In this document: piece after piece, positions 42,737-51,524 of the stretch | Layout of the letters: each line of letters opens with the position of its first letter | How positions within the stretch are numbered: position 1 is the first letter of the stretch | Origin: an uncultured Olsenella sp. | GTDB lineage: Bacteria; Actinomycetota; Coriobacteriia; Coriobacteriales; Atopobiaceae | DNA length: 64,000 nt | Assembly: GCA_934660915.1 (NCBI GenBank) | Contig: CAKUIF010000007.1 | Location: 62,001-126,000, forward strand | Reading direction: 5' to 3' | The notes under the pieces: model-generated | Database searches by the model: none | What the model was told of the DNA's origin: nothing | Seen by the model: the letters and a program-made list of their open reading frames with translations, nothing else | Position numbers and translations under genes: made by a program

Positions 42737-44349
42737 TCAGCGGCGCTTCTTGCTGGAACCAGTCGGTTCAGCAGGGGATGTCCCTTGTGCGCGCGGGCGA
42801 TCGCGACGTGTACACCTTCGACGCCGCCGAGCCCACGCTCTACGCGCAGCTCGCCGCCACCGCGGCAAGGACGCCCGACGCCGTGGCCATCGTCGACGAC
42901 TGGGGCCACTGCACCACGTTCGCGCAGCTCAAGAACTATGCCGACGATCTGGCAGGGTACCTTTGCGCGAACGCGAACGTACGGGCGGGTGACCGCGTGG
43001 GCCTGCTCATGCACGCCGACGCCGAGTTCGCCGTTGCCTTCTACGCCATCTCGAAGGCCGGTTGCACCTGCGTGCCCATCCCGACCAAGTACCGTGAGCC
43101 GGAGGTCGCCTCCATCGCGCGTGCCGCCGACTTGAAGGCGCTCATTATGGGCGAGGAGTTCGAGCCGTGGCGCCAGAGCCTCCCGGTGCGCCCCTCCGAG
43201 ACCGTCGTCGCCACGAATTGCGAGAAGGGCTTCGGTTTCCCGCAGGCCCAGGGCTTCGCCCCCGTGTGCGAGGCATGCGGCGGCCCGGACGACGCGGCCA
43301 TCATGATGTTCACCAGCGGCACCACCTCCGGCGCCAAGGGCGTCATGCTCACGAACCGCAATGTCGTCCACGCCACGATGGTCTACCAGCGCCTCATGGG
43401 CACCACGCCCGCCGACCGCTGCCTGATCCCGATCCCCATCTACCACGTCACGGGCCTCATCGCGCTTCTTGTCCAGTTCGTGTACGTGGGCGCGACGACC
43501 TACCTCCACCGGCTCTTTGACGCGAGGCGCGTGCTCGCCTCCGTGCGCGACGACCAGATCACCTACCTCCACGGGTCGCCGACCTCCTTCGCGGAGCTCG
43601 TGCCCCTGCGCGACGAGTTCCCGGCGCTTCCCTCGGTGCGCTGCATGCTCTCGGGCTCGAGCTACGAGCCCGTGGCCACGATGCGCCGCTTCCACGAGTG
43701 GATGCCCACCGCGACGTTCCAGGTGGTCTACGGCATGACCGAGACCGCGAGCCCGGCGCTCCTCTTTCCGCTCGACTCGCCGACCTCCGTGTACGCCGGC
43801 GCCACCGGCAAACCGGTCCCCGGCGTCGACGCCAGGATCGTCGACGAGGACGGCGCCGACGTCGCCTGCGGGCAGACCGGCGAGCTCCTGCTGCGCGGCG
43901 CCTGCGTGACGGGCAGCTACTTCCGCCACGACGGCGGCGAGATCGAGCCGGACGGGTGGCTCCACACCGGCGACCTCGCCTACGCCAACGACGAGGGCAT
44001 GGTCTGGGTCGTCGACCGCAAGAAGGACATGATCAACCGCGGCGGCGAGAAGGTCTGGTGCTCGGCGCTCGAGGAGGTCCTCTGCGAGCTCGACGGCGTC
44101 TCGGAGGCCTGCGTGGCCGGCATGCCCGACAAGCTCTACGGCGAGGTCCCCGTGGCGGCCATCGTGCGCGCCGCCGGGTCGCAGATCTCGGCGGAGGACA
44201 TCCAGGCCGCGCTCGCGTCCAGGATCGCCCACTTCAAGATTCCCGTCGCCTTCGCCTTCGTGGACAAGATCCCCCAGACGAGGGGCGATAAGCCCAACAG
44301 GTCCGCCGTTCGCGACGCGGTCCTCGCAACCCTCGGCAACCAGTCGTAA
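42733..44349 (+). CDS. AMP-forming acyl-CoA synthetase
   Basis: This 538-residue enzyme starts MISGASCWNQSVQQGM at ATGA overlapping glycerate kinase. The adenylation motif FTSGTTSGAKGVMLTN (residues about 193-208), YGMTETASPA, TGDLAYANDEG and the hinge VDRKKDMINRGGEKV with a closing K (PQTRGDKPNR) are typical of acyl-activating enzymes. It joins a carboxylate to CoA using ATP. Substrate is not known; its neighbours point to a short chain or hydroxy acid. Confidence 0.92.
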   Translation: MISGASCWNQSVQQGMSLVRAGDRDVYTFDAAEPTLYAQLAATAARTPDAVAIVDDWGHCTTFAQLKNYADDLAGYLCANANVRAGDRVGLLMHADAEFAVAFYAISKAGCTCVPIPTKYREPEVASIARAADLKALIMGEEFEPWRQSLPVRPSETVVATNCEKGFGFPQAQGFAPVCEACGGPDDAAIMMFTSGTTSGAKGVMLTNRNVVHATMVYQRLMGTTPADRCLIPIPIYHVTGLIALLVQFVYVGATTYLHRLFDARRVLASVRDDQITYLHGSPTSFAELVPLRDEFPALPSVRCMLSGSSYEPVATMRRFHEWMPTATFQVVYGMTETASPALLFPLDSPTSVYAGATGKPVPGVDARIVDEDGADVACGQTGELLLRGACVTGSYFRHDGGEIEPDGWLHTGDLAYANDEGMVWVVDRKKDMINRGGEKVWCSALEEVLCELDGVSEACVAGMPDKLYGEVPVAAIVRAAGSQISAEDIQAALASRIAHFKIPVAFAFVDKIPQTRGDKPNRSAVRDAVLATLGNQS

Positions 44350-44367
44350 AGGAAGGAAACCAAGAGC

Positions 44368-45963
44368 ATGGCAGGCAAGTCCCTCAAGGCAAACTTCGTC
44401 ACCCCGCAGCAGGTCGCGGAGGGCATCGAGGATGGGCAGACCATCTGCACCATCGGCATGACGCTCGTGTCGGCCTCCGAGTCCAACCTCAAGGCCATCG
44501 AGGAGCGCTTCCTTTCCACCGGCCACCCCTGCAACCTCACGCTGCTGCACTCCTGCGGACAGTCCGACCGCCAGCGCGGCATCCAGCACCTCGCCCACGA
44601 GGGCCTCGTCACGCGCATCATCGGCTCCCACTGGGGCCTCCAGCCTCGCTGGATGGACATGATCGCCAACAACCAGGTCGAGGCCTACTGCCTGCCCCAG
44701 GGCCAGATCGCGCAGCTCTACCGCTCGATGGCCTGCGGCCTTCCCGGCAAGATGAGCAAGGTCGGCCTCGGCACCTTCATCGACCCGCGCGTCGAGGGCG
44801 GCAAGATGAACGACCGCACCAAGCCCCTGCCCGACATCTCCGAGATCATCGAGATCCACGGCGAGGAGTACATGTTCTACCACGAGGTGCCGATCGACGT
44901 CTGCCTCATCCGCGGCACCGTCTGCGACGAGATGGGCAACCTCACCACCACCGACGAGGCCATGAAGCTCGAGGTCTTCAACGCGGTTCTTGCCACCAAG
45001 CGCTACGGCGGCAAGGTCGTCGCCCAGGTCCGCGAGGTCGCCGAGACCGGCACCATCAACCCCAAGGACGTCACCGTCCCGGGTGTCTTCATCGACGAGG
45101 TCGTGGTCTGCCCCAACCCGGAGGAGGACCACCGCATGACCTCCTCGATCTACTTCGACCCCTCCTACGTGGGCAAGCTCCGCGTTCCTCAGTCCGCCGT
45201 CGAGCCCGCGCCCTTCAACGAGCGCAAGTTCATCGCCCGCCGCGGCTGCGAGGAGCTCTACCCGGGCTGCGTCGTCAACCTCGGCACCGGCATCCCCAAC
45301 GACATGGTCGGCCGCGTCTGTGCCGAGGAGGGCCTCTCGGACAAGGTCATGATCACCGTCGAGAGCGGCATCTACGGCGGCGTCCAGCTGGGCGGCATCG
45401 ACTTCGGCATCGGCCAGAACCTGCTCGCCATGGTCAGCCACCCCGAGCAGTTCGACTACTACGACGGCGCGGGCGTCGACGTGACCTACATGGGCATGGG
45501 CGAGCTCGACGGCGACGGCAACGTCAACTCCACAAAGATGGGCCCGCGCTGCGCCGGCGCCGGCGGCTTCGTCGACATCACGCAGAACGCCAAGACCGTC
45601 GTCTTCCTCGGCACCTTCACCGCCAAGGGCGCCAAGTACTCCTTCGAGGACGGCAAGCTCACCATCCTGCAGGAGGGCGCCATCAAAAAGATGGTCTCCC
45701 ACGTCGGCCAGCTCTCGTTCAACGGCCCGGCCGCCAGAAAGAAGGGCCAGCGCGTGGTCGTCGTCACCGAGCGCGCCGTGTTCGAGCTCGTGCCCGAGGG
45801 CGTCAAGCTGGTCGAGATCGCGCCCGGCATCGACCTCCAGACGCAGGTCCTCGACATGATGGACTTCACGCCCATCGTCGCCGACGACCTCAAGCTCATG
45901 GACGCGTCCCTCTTTAACCAGGACGGCCCCTCCGGGCTTCTTTCCGGGTTCGAGGCCAAGTAA
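44368..45963 (+). CDS. Family I CoA-transferase (3-oxoacid / propionate CoA-transferase type)
   Basis: This 531-residue single-chain transferase has both alpha- and beta-like halves. NLGTGIPNDMVGR and the catalytic Glu332 (MITVESGIYGGVQLGGIDFG) are the family signature. It exchanges CoA between acyl-CoA and free acid, for instance acetyl-CoA and 3-hydroxybutyrate or acetoacetate. AAGGAAG is upstream. It lies between an acyl-CoA synthetase and 3-hydroxybutyryl-CoA dehydrogenase. Exact acyl specificity is not visible. Confidence 0.92.
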   Translation: MAGKSLKANFVTPQQVAEGIEDGQTICTIGMTLVSASESNLKAIEERFLSTGHPCNLTLLHSCGQSDRQRGIQHLAHEGLVTRIIGSHWGLQPRWMDMIANNQVEAYCLPQGQIAQLYRSMACGLPGKMSKVGLGTFIDPRVEGGKMNDRTKPLPDISEIIEIHGEEYMFYHEVPIDVCLIRGTVCDEMGNLTTTDEAMKLEVFNAVLATKRYGGKVVAQVREVAETGTINPKDVTVPGVFIDEVVVCPNPEEDHRMTSSIYFDPSYVGKLRVPQSAVEPAPFNERKFIARRGCEELYPGCVVNLGTGIPNDMVGRVCAEEGLSDKVMITVESGIYGGVQLGGIDFGIGQNLLAMVSHPEQFDYYDGAGVDVTYMGMGELDGDGNVNSTKMGPRCAGAGGFVDITQNAKTVVFLGTFTAKGAKYSFEDGKLTILQEGAIKKMVSHVGQLSFNGPAARKKGQRVVVVTERAVFELVPEGVKLVEIAPGIDLQTQVLDMMDFTPIVADDLKLMDASLFNQDGPSGLLSGFEAK

Positions 45964-46087
45964 GGCGCCGGGCAAGCGCCCGCGCACGCTCCAAGTAGAT
46001 TACCCCGGGTCCGACAAGAAGCCTCGGCATCTGGGTTGCACGTTCAAACCAACCGCAGTTCAGGCACATCGTTCGAAAGGAACCAAA

Positions 46088-46942
46088 ATGGACGCAATCA
46101 AGGTAGCGGTCATCGGCAGCGGTCTTATGGGCGGCGGCATCGCCCAGGCCTGCGCTCAGGCCGGCTTCACTGTGGTCAACATCGACATCGCCCAGGGCCC
46201 GCTCGACAAGGCCGAGGCTCTTGTCGGCAAGCTCCTCCAGAAGAAGGTCGACAAGGGCAAGATGAGCGCCGAGGACCGTCAGGCCATCCTCGACCGCCTC
46301 TCCTACAGCACCGACTACTCTGAGGTCGCCGGCGCCAAGTTCGTCATCGAGGCCGTCCCCGAGCGCCTCGACTTCAAGCAGTCCACCTTCCAGAAGGTCG
46401 ACGAGTTCGCCGACGAGGACGCGGTCCTTCTTACCAACACCTCCGGCATCAGCATCGACGAGATCGCCGCCTCCACCAAGCGCCCCGAGTCCGTCCTCGG
46501 CCTGCACTTCTTCTATCCCGCCCCGGTCATGAAGCTCGTCGAGATCATCCGCGGCGAGAAGACCTCCGACGAGGCCGCGGCAAAGACCCACGAGTTCGCC
46601 GACGCCCTCGGCAAGGTCTCGGTCGACGCCCCCAACACCCCGGGCTTCATCGTCAACCGCATCATCAACCCCTACGAGAACATGGGCGCCTGGCTCGTGT
46701 CCGAGGGCGTCAGCGCCAAGGACGTCGACACGGCCATGAAGCTCGCCTGCAACCACCCGATGGGCCCCTGCGAGCTCATGGACTTCGCCGGCATCGACGT
46801 CGTCTACGCCTCGCTGATGAACCTCTACGAGGGCTACGACCACGACGACCTGTATCGTCCGGCCCCCGTGTTCAAGGAGCTCATCGACGCCGGCAACCTC
46901 GGCCGCAAGACCGGCAAGGGCTTCTACGACTACTCCGAGTAG
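46088..46942 (+). CDS. hbd: 3-hydroxybutyryl-CoA dehydrogenase
   Basis: This 284-residue NAD(P)-dependent enzyme interconverts 3-hydroxybutyryl-CoA and acetoacetyl-CoA. GSGLMGGGIAQACAQAGF is the nucleotide loop; SGISIDEIA, the catalytic His140 in LHFFYPAPVMKLVEII and NTPGFIVNRI follow. AAAGGAACC is upstream. Length matches clostridial Hbd. It precedes thiolase by 78 bp. Crotonase and butyryl-CoA dehydrogenase genes do not occur in the cluster. Confidence 0.96.
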   Translation: MDAIKVAVIGSGLMGGGIAQACAQAGFTVVNIDIAQGPLDKAEALVGKLLQKKVDKGKMSAEDRQAILDRLSYSTDYSEVAGAKFVIEAVPERLDFKQSTFQKVDEFADEDAVLLTNTSGISIDEIAASTKRPESVLGLHFFYPAPVMKLVEIIRGEKTSDEAAAKTHEFADALGKVSVDAPNTPGFIVNRIINPYENMGAWLVSEGVSAKDVDTAMKLACNHPMGPCELMDFAGIDVVYASLMNLYEGYDHDDLYRPAPVFKELIDAGNLGRKTGKGFYDYSE

Positions 46943-47020
46943 CCCCGCCCGAGCGCCGCTCGTCGCGCTTCGAAACACCCCACGCCAGCATCCAGCGATT
47001 CCCATAAAAGGAGCATTGCC

Positions 47021-48238
47021 ATGAGCAACCGCAAGTTCGAGAACAGCCCCGACGACATCGTCATCGTCTCCGGCGCCCGCACCGCCGTCGCCAAGTTCGG
47101 CGGCAGCCTGAAGACCATGTCCGCCATCGACATGGGCTCCATCGTCGTCGCCGAGGCCGTCAAGCGCGCCGGCATCGACCCCGCCGTCGTCGACGAGTGC
47201 ATCATCGGCCAGGTGGGCGGCTGGGGCCCCAACGGCTTCGTCGCCCGCGCCATCAGCCTGAAGGCCGGCCTGCCCAACGAGACCTGCGCCTACTCCGTCA
47301 ACCGTCAGTGCGGCTCCGGCCTGCAGTCCATCGCCGACGGCATCATGGAGATCAAGTGCGGCCAGGCCGAGGTCGTTGTGGCCGGCGGCTCCGAGTCCCT
47401 CTCGCAGCTCCCGTACTACGTGCCCTCCGCCCGCTGGGGCGCCCGCATGGGCCACAAGCAGTTCGAGGACGGCGTGATCGACATCCTCACCTGGCCGCTC
47501 GACATGTCCCACAACGGCATCACCGCCGAGAACGTGGCAAAGAAGTTCAACGTCTCCCGCGAGGAGCAGGACGCCTTCGCTGCCCAGTCCCAGCAGCGCG
47601 CCTGCAAGGCCATCGCCGAGGGCGTCTTTAAGGACGAGATCGTCCCCGTCGAGATCCACGGCCGCAAGGGCGCCGTCACCGTCTTCGACACCGATGAGAA
47701 CCCCCGCGAGGGCGTGACCGCCGAGAGCCTCGCCCGCCTGAAGCCGTGCTTCGTCACCGACGGCACCGGCACCGTCACCGCCGCCAACTCCTCTTCGCTC
47801 AACGACGCTGCCGCGGCCGTGGTCATCATGACCCGCGCCAAGGCCGAGGAGCTCGGCTGCACCCCGATGGTCTGCATCCGCGACTTCGCCGTCGCCGGCT
47901 ACGAGGCCTCCCTCATGGGCTACTCGCCGTACTTCTCCTCCAAGAAGCTCGCCGAGAAGCTCGACCTCGACCTTACCGCCATCGACTTCTTCGAGATCAA
48001 CGAGGCCTTCGCCTCCCAGGCCTTCGCGGTCTCCCGCGACCTCGGCCTCGACCCCGAGAAGGTCAACATCTACGGCGGCGGCATCTCCATCGGCCACCCC
48101 ATCGGCGCCACCGGCACCATCCTCGCCATCAAGTGCGCCTACGAGCTCGCCGAGCGTCACCCCGAGAAGCAGGACGCCATGGTGTCCATGTGCATCGGCG
48201 GCGGCCAGGGCATCTCGATGTACTTCACCAAGGAGTAA
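47021..48238 (+). CDS. Acetyl-CoA C-acetyltransferase (thiolase)
   Basis: The 405-residue thiolase has the nucleophile Cys97 (NRQCGSGLQSI), NEAFASQAF, the catalytic His in GHPIGATGT and the second Cys in MCIGGGQG. It condenses two acetyl-CoA or cleaves acetoacetyl-CoA. It follows hbd and precedes an alcohol dehydrogenase. AAAGGAGC is upstream. Its length is normal for biosynthetic-type thiolases. Confidence 0.95.
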   Translation: MSNRKFENSPDDIVIVSGARTAVAKFGGSLKTMSAIDMGSIVVAEAVKRAGIDPAVVDECIIGQVGGWGPNGFVARAISLKAGLPNETCAYSVNRQCGSGLQSIADGIMEIKCGQAEVVVAGGSESLSQLPYYVPSARWGARMGHKQFEDGVIDILTWPLDMSHNGITAENVAKKFNVSREEQDAFAAQSQQRACKAIAEGVFKDEIVPVEIHGRKGAVTVFDTDENPREGVTAESLARLKPCFVTDGTGTVTAANSSSLNDAAAAVVIMTRAKAEELGCTPMVCIRDFAVAGYEASLMGYSPYFSSKKLAEKLDLDLTAIDFFEINEAFASQAFAVSRDLGLDPEKVNIYGGGISIGHPIGATGTILAIKCAYELAERHPEKQDAMVSMCIGGGQGISMYFTKE

Positions 48239-48283
48239 GGCACTTCTTTCCCGCTCAATCCGTTACGAAAGGAAACGCCAGCA

Positions 48284-49474
48284 ATGGTCAACTTTGAGTA
48301 TCTCGTTCCGACCAAGATGGTCTTCGGCAAGGGCACCGAGGAGGAGGCCGGCCGCCTGATCAAGGAGTTCGGCGGCCACAAGGCCCTGATCCACTGGGGC
48401 GGCGACTACGTGCGCACCACCGGCCTGCTCGAGCGCATCGAGCGCGGCCTTGAGGCCGAGGGCATTGAGTACGTCGAGATGGACGGCGTCGTGCCCAACC
48501 CGCGCCTCTCGCTCGTCAAGCAGGGCGTCGAGCTGTGCAAGAAGGAGGGCGTCGACTTCGTCCTCGCCATCGGCGGCGGCTCGGCCATCGACTCCTCCAA
48601 GGCCATCGCCTACGGCCTGGCCAACGACTTCGAGCTCGAGGACCTCTTCCTCGGCAAGGTGAGCACCGATAAGATCGCAAAGATCGGCGCCATCTCCACC
48701 CTGGCCGGCACCGGCTCCGAGACCTCGAACTCCACCGTCATCAACATCGACACCATGGGCGAGACCATGCTCAAGCGCTCCTACAACCACGAGTGCGCCC
48801 GCCCGCTGTTCGCCATCCTGAACCCCGAGCTCACCTACTCGCTGCCCGCGTTCCAGACCGCCGCGCCGGGCGCCGATATCATGATGCACACCATGGAGCG
48901 CTACTTCACCACCGAGCAGCACGTCGAGCTCTCCGACGAGCTGGCCGAGGGCCTCATGCGCACCGTCAAGACCTTCGTCCCCGAGGCGCTCGCCAACCCG
49001 AAGAGCTACGCCGCCCGCGCCAACCTGCTGCTGGCCGGCGCCAAGTCCCACGACGGCCTGACCGGCCTCGGCCGCGTCGGCGACTTCGCGTGCCACGCCA
49101 TCGAGCACGAGATCGGCGCCATGTTCGACGTCGCCCACGGCGCCGGCCTGACCGCCATCTGGTCCAGCTGGGCCAAGTACGTCATCGACGTCGACCCCGA
49201 GCGCTTCGCCCAGTTCGCCGTCAACGTCTGGGGCGTCCAGAACAACTTCCACGACCCCAAGGAGACCGGCCTTCGCGGCATCGAGGCCTGGGACGAGTGG
49301 TGCCACTCCATCAACCTGCCCACCAGCCTCTCTGAGCTCGGCATCGAGCCGACCGACGAGCAGATCCACGAGATGGCTCAGGGCGCCGTCGACGCCCGCG
49401 GCGGCGACCACGCCGGCGCGTTCAAGTTCCTCTACGTCGAGGACATCGAGAACATCCTCAAGGCTGCCCGCTAA
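48284..49474 (+). CDS. Iron-containing alcohol dehydrogenase
   Basis: This 396-residue group III alcohol dehydrogenase (BdhA/YqhD-like) has GGGSAIDSSKAIAYG for nucleotide binding and STLAGTGSETS. The metal-ligand segment is ADIMMHTMERYF, GDFACHAIEHEIGAMFDVAHGAGL. Such enzymes reduce aldehydes such as butyraldehyde, glyceraldehyde or lactaldehyde. AAAGGAAACG lies upstream. Which aldehyde it handles here depends on which pathway the cluster runs. A strong terminator follows. Confidence 0.93.
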   Translation: MVNFEYLVPTKMVFGKGTEEEAGRLIKEFGGHKALIHWGGDYVRTTGLLERIERGLEAEGIEYVEMDGVVPNPRLSLVKQGVELCKKEGVDFVLAIGGGSAIDSSKAIAYGLANDFELEDLFLGKVSTDKIAKIGAISTLAGTGSETSNSTVINIDTMGETMLKRSYNHECARPLFAILNPELTYSLPAFQTAAPGADIMMHTMERYFTTEQHVELSDELAEGLMRTVKTFVPEALANPKSYAARANLLLAGAKSHDGLTGLGRVGDFACHAIEHEIGAMFDVAHGAGLTAIWSSWAKYVIDVDPERFAQFAVNVWGVQNNFHDPKETGLRGIEAWDEWCHSINLPTSLSELGIEPTDEQIHEMAQGAVDARGGDHAGAFKFLYVEDIENILKAAR

Positions 49475-49498
49475 GCGGATCCGCCGTTAGGCGGCAAA

Positions 49499-49544
49499 AC
49501 GGGGCGCGCGGTGCCCTCCCACGCCGCGCGCCCCGTCGTTTTTT
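49499..49544 (+). terminator. Terminator after the alcohol dehydrogenase
   Basis: ACGGGGCGCGCGG and CCGCGCGCCCCGT form a perfect 13-bp stem, followed by CGTTTTTTG. Confidence 0.9.
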
Positions 49545-49580
49545 GCCCGCAACGCCTACGCCGAGTCCGGCGTCTAAGGG

Positions 49581-50816
49581 ATGATGATGCTCGACAAGAA
49601 GAGAAACAAACTCCTGGTGGTGTCCACGGCCCTGCTTCTGTTTTTGGGCCTGATTTACGCTTACTCCGTCCTGCTCGCGCCGCTCAAGGTCGAGTTCGGC
49701 TGGTCCGTCGCGCAGATGACGCTCGTCTTTGCACTGTCCATCTGCTCGTTTACGTTGGGCAGCCTTGCCGTGGGCCCCTTGGTCCGCGCAAAGAAGAACG
49801 CGGTGGCCCTTCTTGCCGGCGCGGCCATGCTCGCGGCGGGCTTCCTGGGCACCGCGTTCGCCTCGGGAGGCGCGGCGCTCTACATGGCTTACGCCGCCTA
49901 CGGCGTTGCGGCCAGCTTCGGGATCGGCTGGGTCTACAACGTGGTCATCCCCACGGTGACCTCGTGGTTCCCCGACAAGTGCGGCTTTGCCCAGGGCGTC
50001 TGCCTCATGGGCTTCGGAGCCGGCGGGTTCGTGCTGGGGCCTGTGGCCACGCAGCTCTACTCCGTCCTGCCGTGGCGGGGGACCCTCGTGGGGTTCGCCG
50101 TCGTCTTTGCCGCGCTCGTGGCGGGTGGCGCCGCCGTGCTCAAGGCCCCCGGCGATGCGGAGGCTGCTGAGCTCGCGGCGTTGGCGGCGGGCGCGGGCGC
50201 GGGTGCGGGTGATGCGGACGCGGCGGAGGTTGCCGACGATCGCTTCATGTCCTCGGGCCAGATGCTGCGGACGCCGACGTTTTGGCTGCTCTACGCGTTT
50301 TTGTTCATGCTCGGCAGCATCGGCATGGGCATCACCGGCATCGGCCGCGAGCTGCCGCTCTCGCTCGGTGCGAGCGACCTGGCAGCCGCCGTGGTCATCG
50401 GCTTCGTCAACGTGGGCAGCGGCGTGGGCCGTCTCTCGTGCGGCATCGCGCTCGACAAGCTCGGCCGTCATCGCACCATGAGGATCATCGGCTTCGGCGG
50501 CACCGTGGCGCCCGTCGTTATGATCGCGTCGCTTCTTTCCGGCAGCCTGGCCGTCCAAGCCGTTGCCTGCCTGCTCACCGGCATGAGCTGGGGAGCCGCC
50601 GTGGTCACCATGCCGTTCGTCTCCCGCACCGAGTGGGGGCTGGCCAACATGGCGCAGAACATGGCTATGGTCAACACCTACAGCATCTTTGCCTCGCTCG
50701 TTGGTTCGTTCGGCGCGGGAATGCTGTATGGGGTCTGCGGCTCGTTTCTCCCCGTCCTGGGGATAATGACCGTGCTCGGCGTCGCGAGCGTGCTGCTCGC
50801 AAACAAATTGAAGTAA
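49581..50816 (+). CDS. MFS transporter, OFA (oxalate/formate antiporter) type
   Basis: This 411-residue protein starts MMMLDKKRNKLLVVST (a second ATG is in frame) and has 12 hydrophobic helices. The A-loop YAYSVLLAPLKVEFGWSVAQMTL with its FGW pair is typical of the OFA subgroup, which exchanges monocarboxylates. A central acidic/Ala-rich linker, about residues 190-220, joins the halves. After the CoA enzymes it may take up or release their organic acid. It lacks a strong ribosome site (AAGGG). Confidence 0.87.
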   Translation: MMMLDKKRNKLLVVSTALLLFLGLIYAYSVLLAPLKVEFGWSVAQMTLVFALSICSFTLGSLAVGPLVRAKKNAVALLAGAAMLAAGFLGTAFASGGAALYMAYAAYGVAASFGIGWVYNVVIPTVTSWFPDKCGFAQGVCLMGFGAGGFVLGPVATQLYSVLPWRGTLVGFAVVFAALVAGGAAVLKAPGDAEAAELAALAAGAGAGAGDADAAEVADDRFMSSGQMLRTPTFWLLYAFLFMLGSIGMGITGIGRELPLSLGASDLAAAVVIGFVNVGSGVGRLSCGIALDKLGRHRTMRIIGFGGTVAPVVMIASLLSGSLAVQAVACLLTGMSWGAAVVTMPFVSRTEWGLANMAQNMAMVNTYSIFASLVGSFGAGMLYGVCGSFLPVLGIMTVLGVASVLLANKLK

Positions 50817-50881
50817 CGGCCGGGCCGGGGGCCGGGCTGTTAGATACAAACGTTGTGAGTTTTCACAGAGAGGGGAGTCCC

Positions 50882-51337
50882 ATGAGCGACTTCGTCAAGG
50901 AAGAGAACGTCTTTGTCGGCCAGAGCGCGCAGAGCCGCGAGGAGGTTCTCCGCTTCCTCGCCGACCGCGCGGGCGAGCTGGGCATCACCGCCGATCCCGA
51001 TGCCGTCTACCAGGCGTTCCTCGACCGTGAGGACATGGGCGAGACGGGCATGACCGACGGCTTCGCCGTGCCGCACGCAAAGAGCGCCGCCATCGACCAC
51101 GCCGCCGTCATCGTCTTCAAGAACGATCACGCGCTCGATTGGCCGAGCTTCGACAACAAACCGGTCGACATCTGCCTGGCACTGCTCGTCCCCGACGTCG
51201 AGGCCGGCACGACCCACATCAAGCTGCTGTCCAAGACCGCCGTCCTGCTGATGCGCGAGCAGTTCAAGACCCTCCTGCGCACCTCCGACGACTGCAAGGC
51301 TATCGCCGACGCCATCAATGAGGGCATCGAGTCGTAA
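50882..51337 (+). CDS. PTS IIA component (fructose/mannitol family)
   Basis: This 151-residue IIA has its phospho-His at residue 65 (FAVPHAKSAAIDHAAV). MSDFVKEENVFVGQSAQSREE is a standard N-terminus, with AGAGGGGAG upstream. The only IIB and IIC of matching class without their own IIA nearby are at 39067-40532, so this may be their phosphate donor despite the 10-kb distance. A longer frame back to 50282 covers the end of the MFS gene and is not real. Confidence 0.92.
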   Translation: MSDFVKEENVFVGQSAQSREEVLRFLADRAGELGITADPDAVYQAFLDREDMGETGMTDGFAVPHAKSAAIDHAAVIVFKNDHALDWPSFDNKPVDICLALLVPDVEAGTTHIKLLSKTAVLLMREQFKTLLRTSDDCKAIADAINEGIES

Positions 51338-51383
51338 GGGGTCTCCCGGGCCTTCTTTCCATTCGGGCCGCCCCCGGATAATC

Positions 51384-51471
51384 TAACTCCCATACAGCGG
51401 ACGCATCTGGGTCGAAAATGGCCGAGATGCGTCCGCTGTGTGGGAGTTAGGCGTTGTGAAGGCTTCACAAC
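51384..51471. repeat. Dispersed palindrome, copy 3
   Basis: Same core as at 27.8 kb (TAACTCCCATACAGCGGACG and complement) followed by one GTTGTGAAGGCTTCACAAC hairpin. It lies at the 3' side of the AbiEi-like gene. Confidence 0.85.
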
Positions 51472-51524
51472 TCGGCGGGGCGCCGGGTGGCGAGAAGGAC
51501 GGGCGGCCAAGAAGGACTGCCCGG

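Noticed and set aside
42268..45987. A 1239-codon open frame antisense to glycerate kinase, acyl-CoA synthetase and CoA-transferase genes
   Set aside because: It spans three well-supported genes and consists of Leu/Val/Arg/Ala-rich shadow sequence with no ribosome site or motif.
45914..48160. A 748-codon minus-strand frame over hbd and thiolase
   Set aside because: Shadow of two genes with intact catalytic residues.
50282..50881. N-terminal extension of the PTS IIA gene by 200 codons
   Set aside because: It overlaps the MFS gene, reads as low-complexity shadow, and ATG 50882 has a strong ribosome site and family-like N-terminus.
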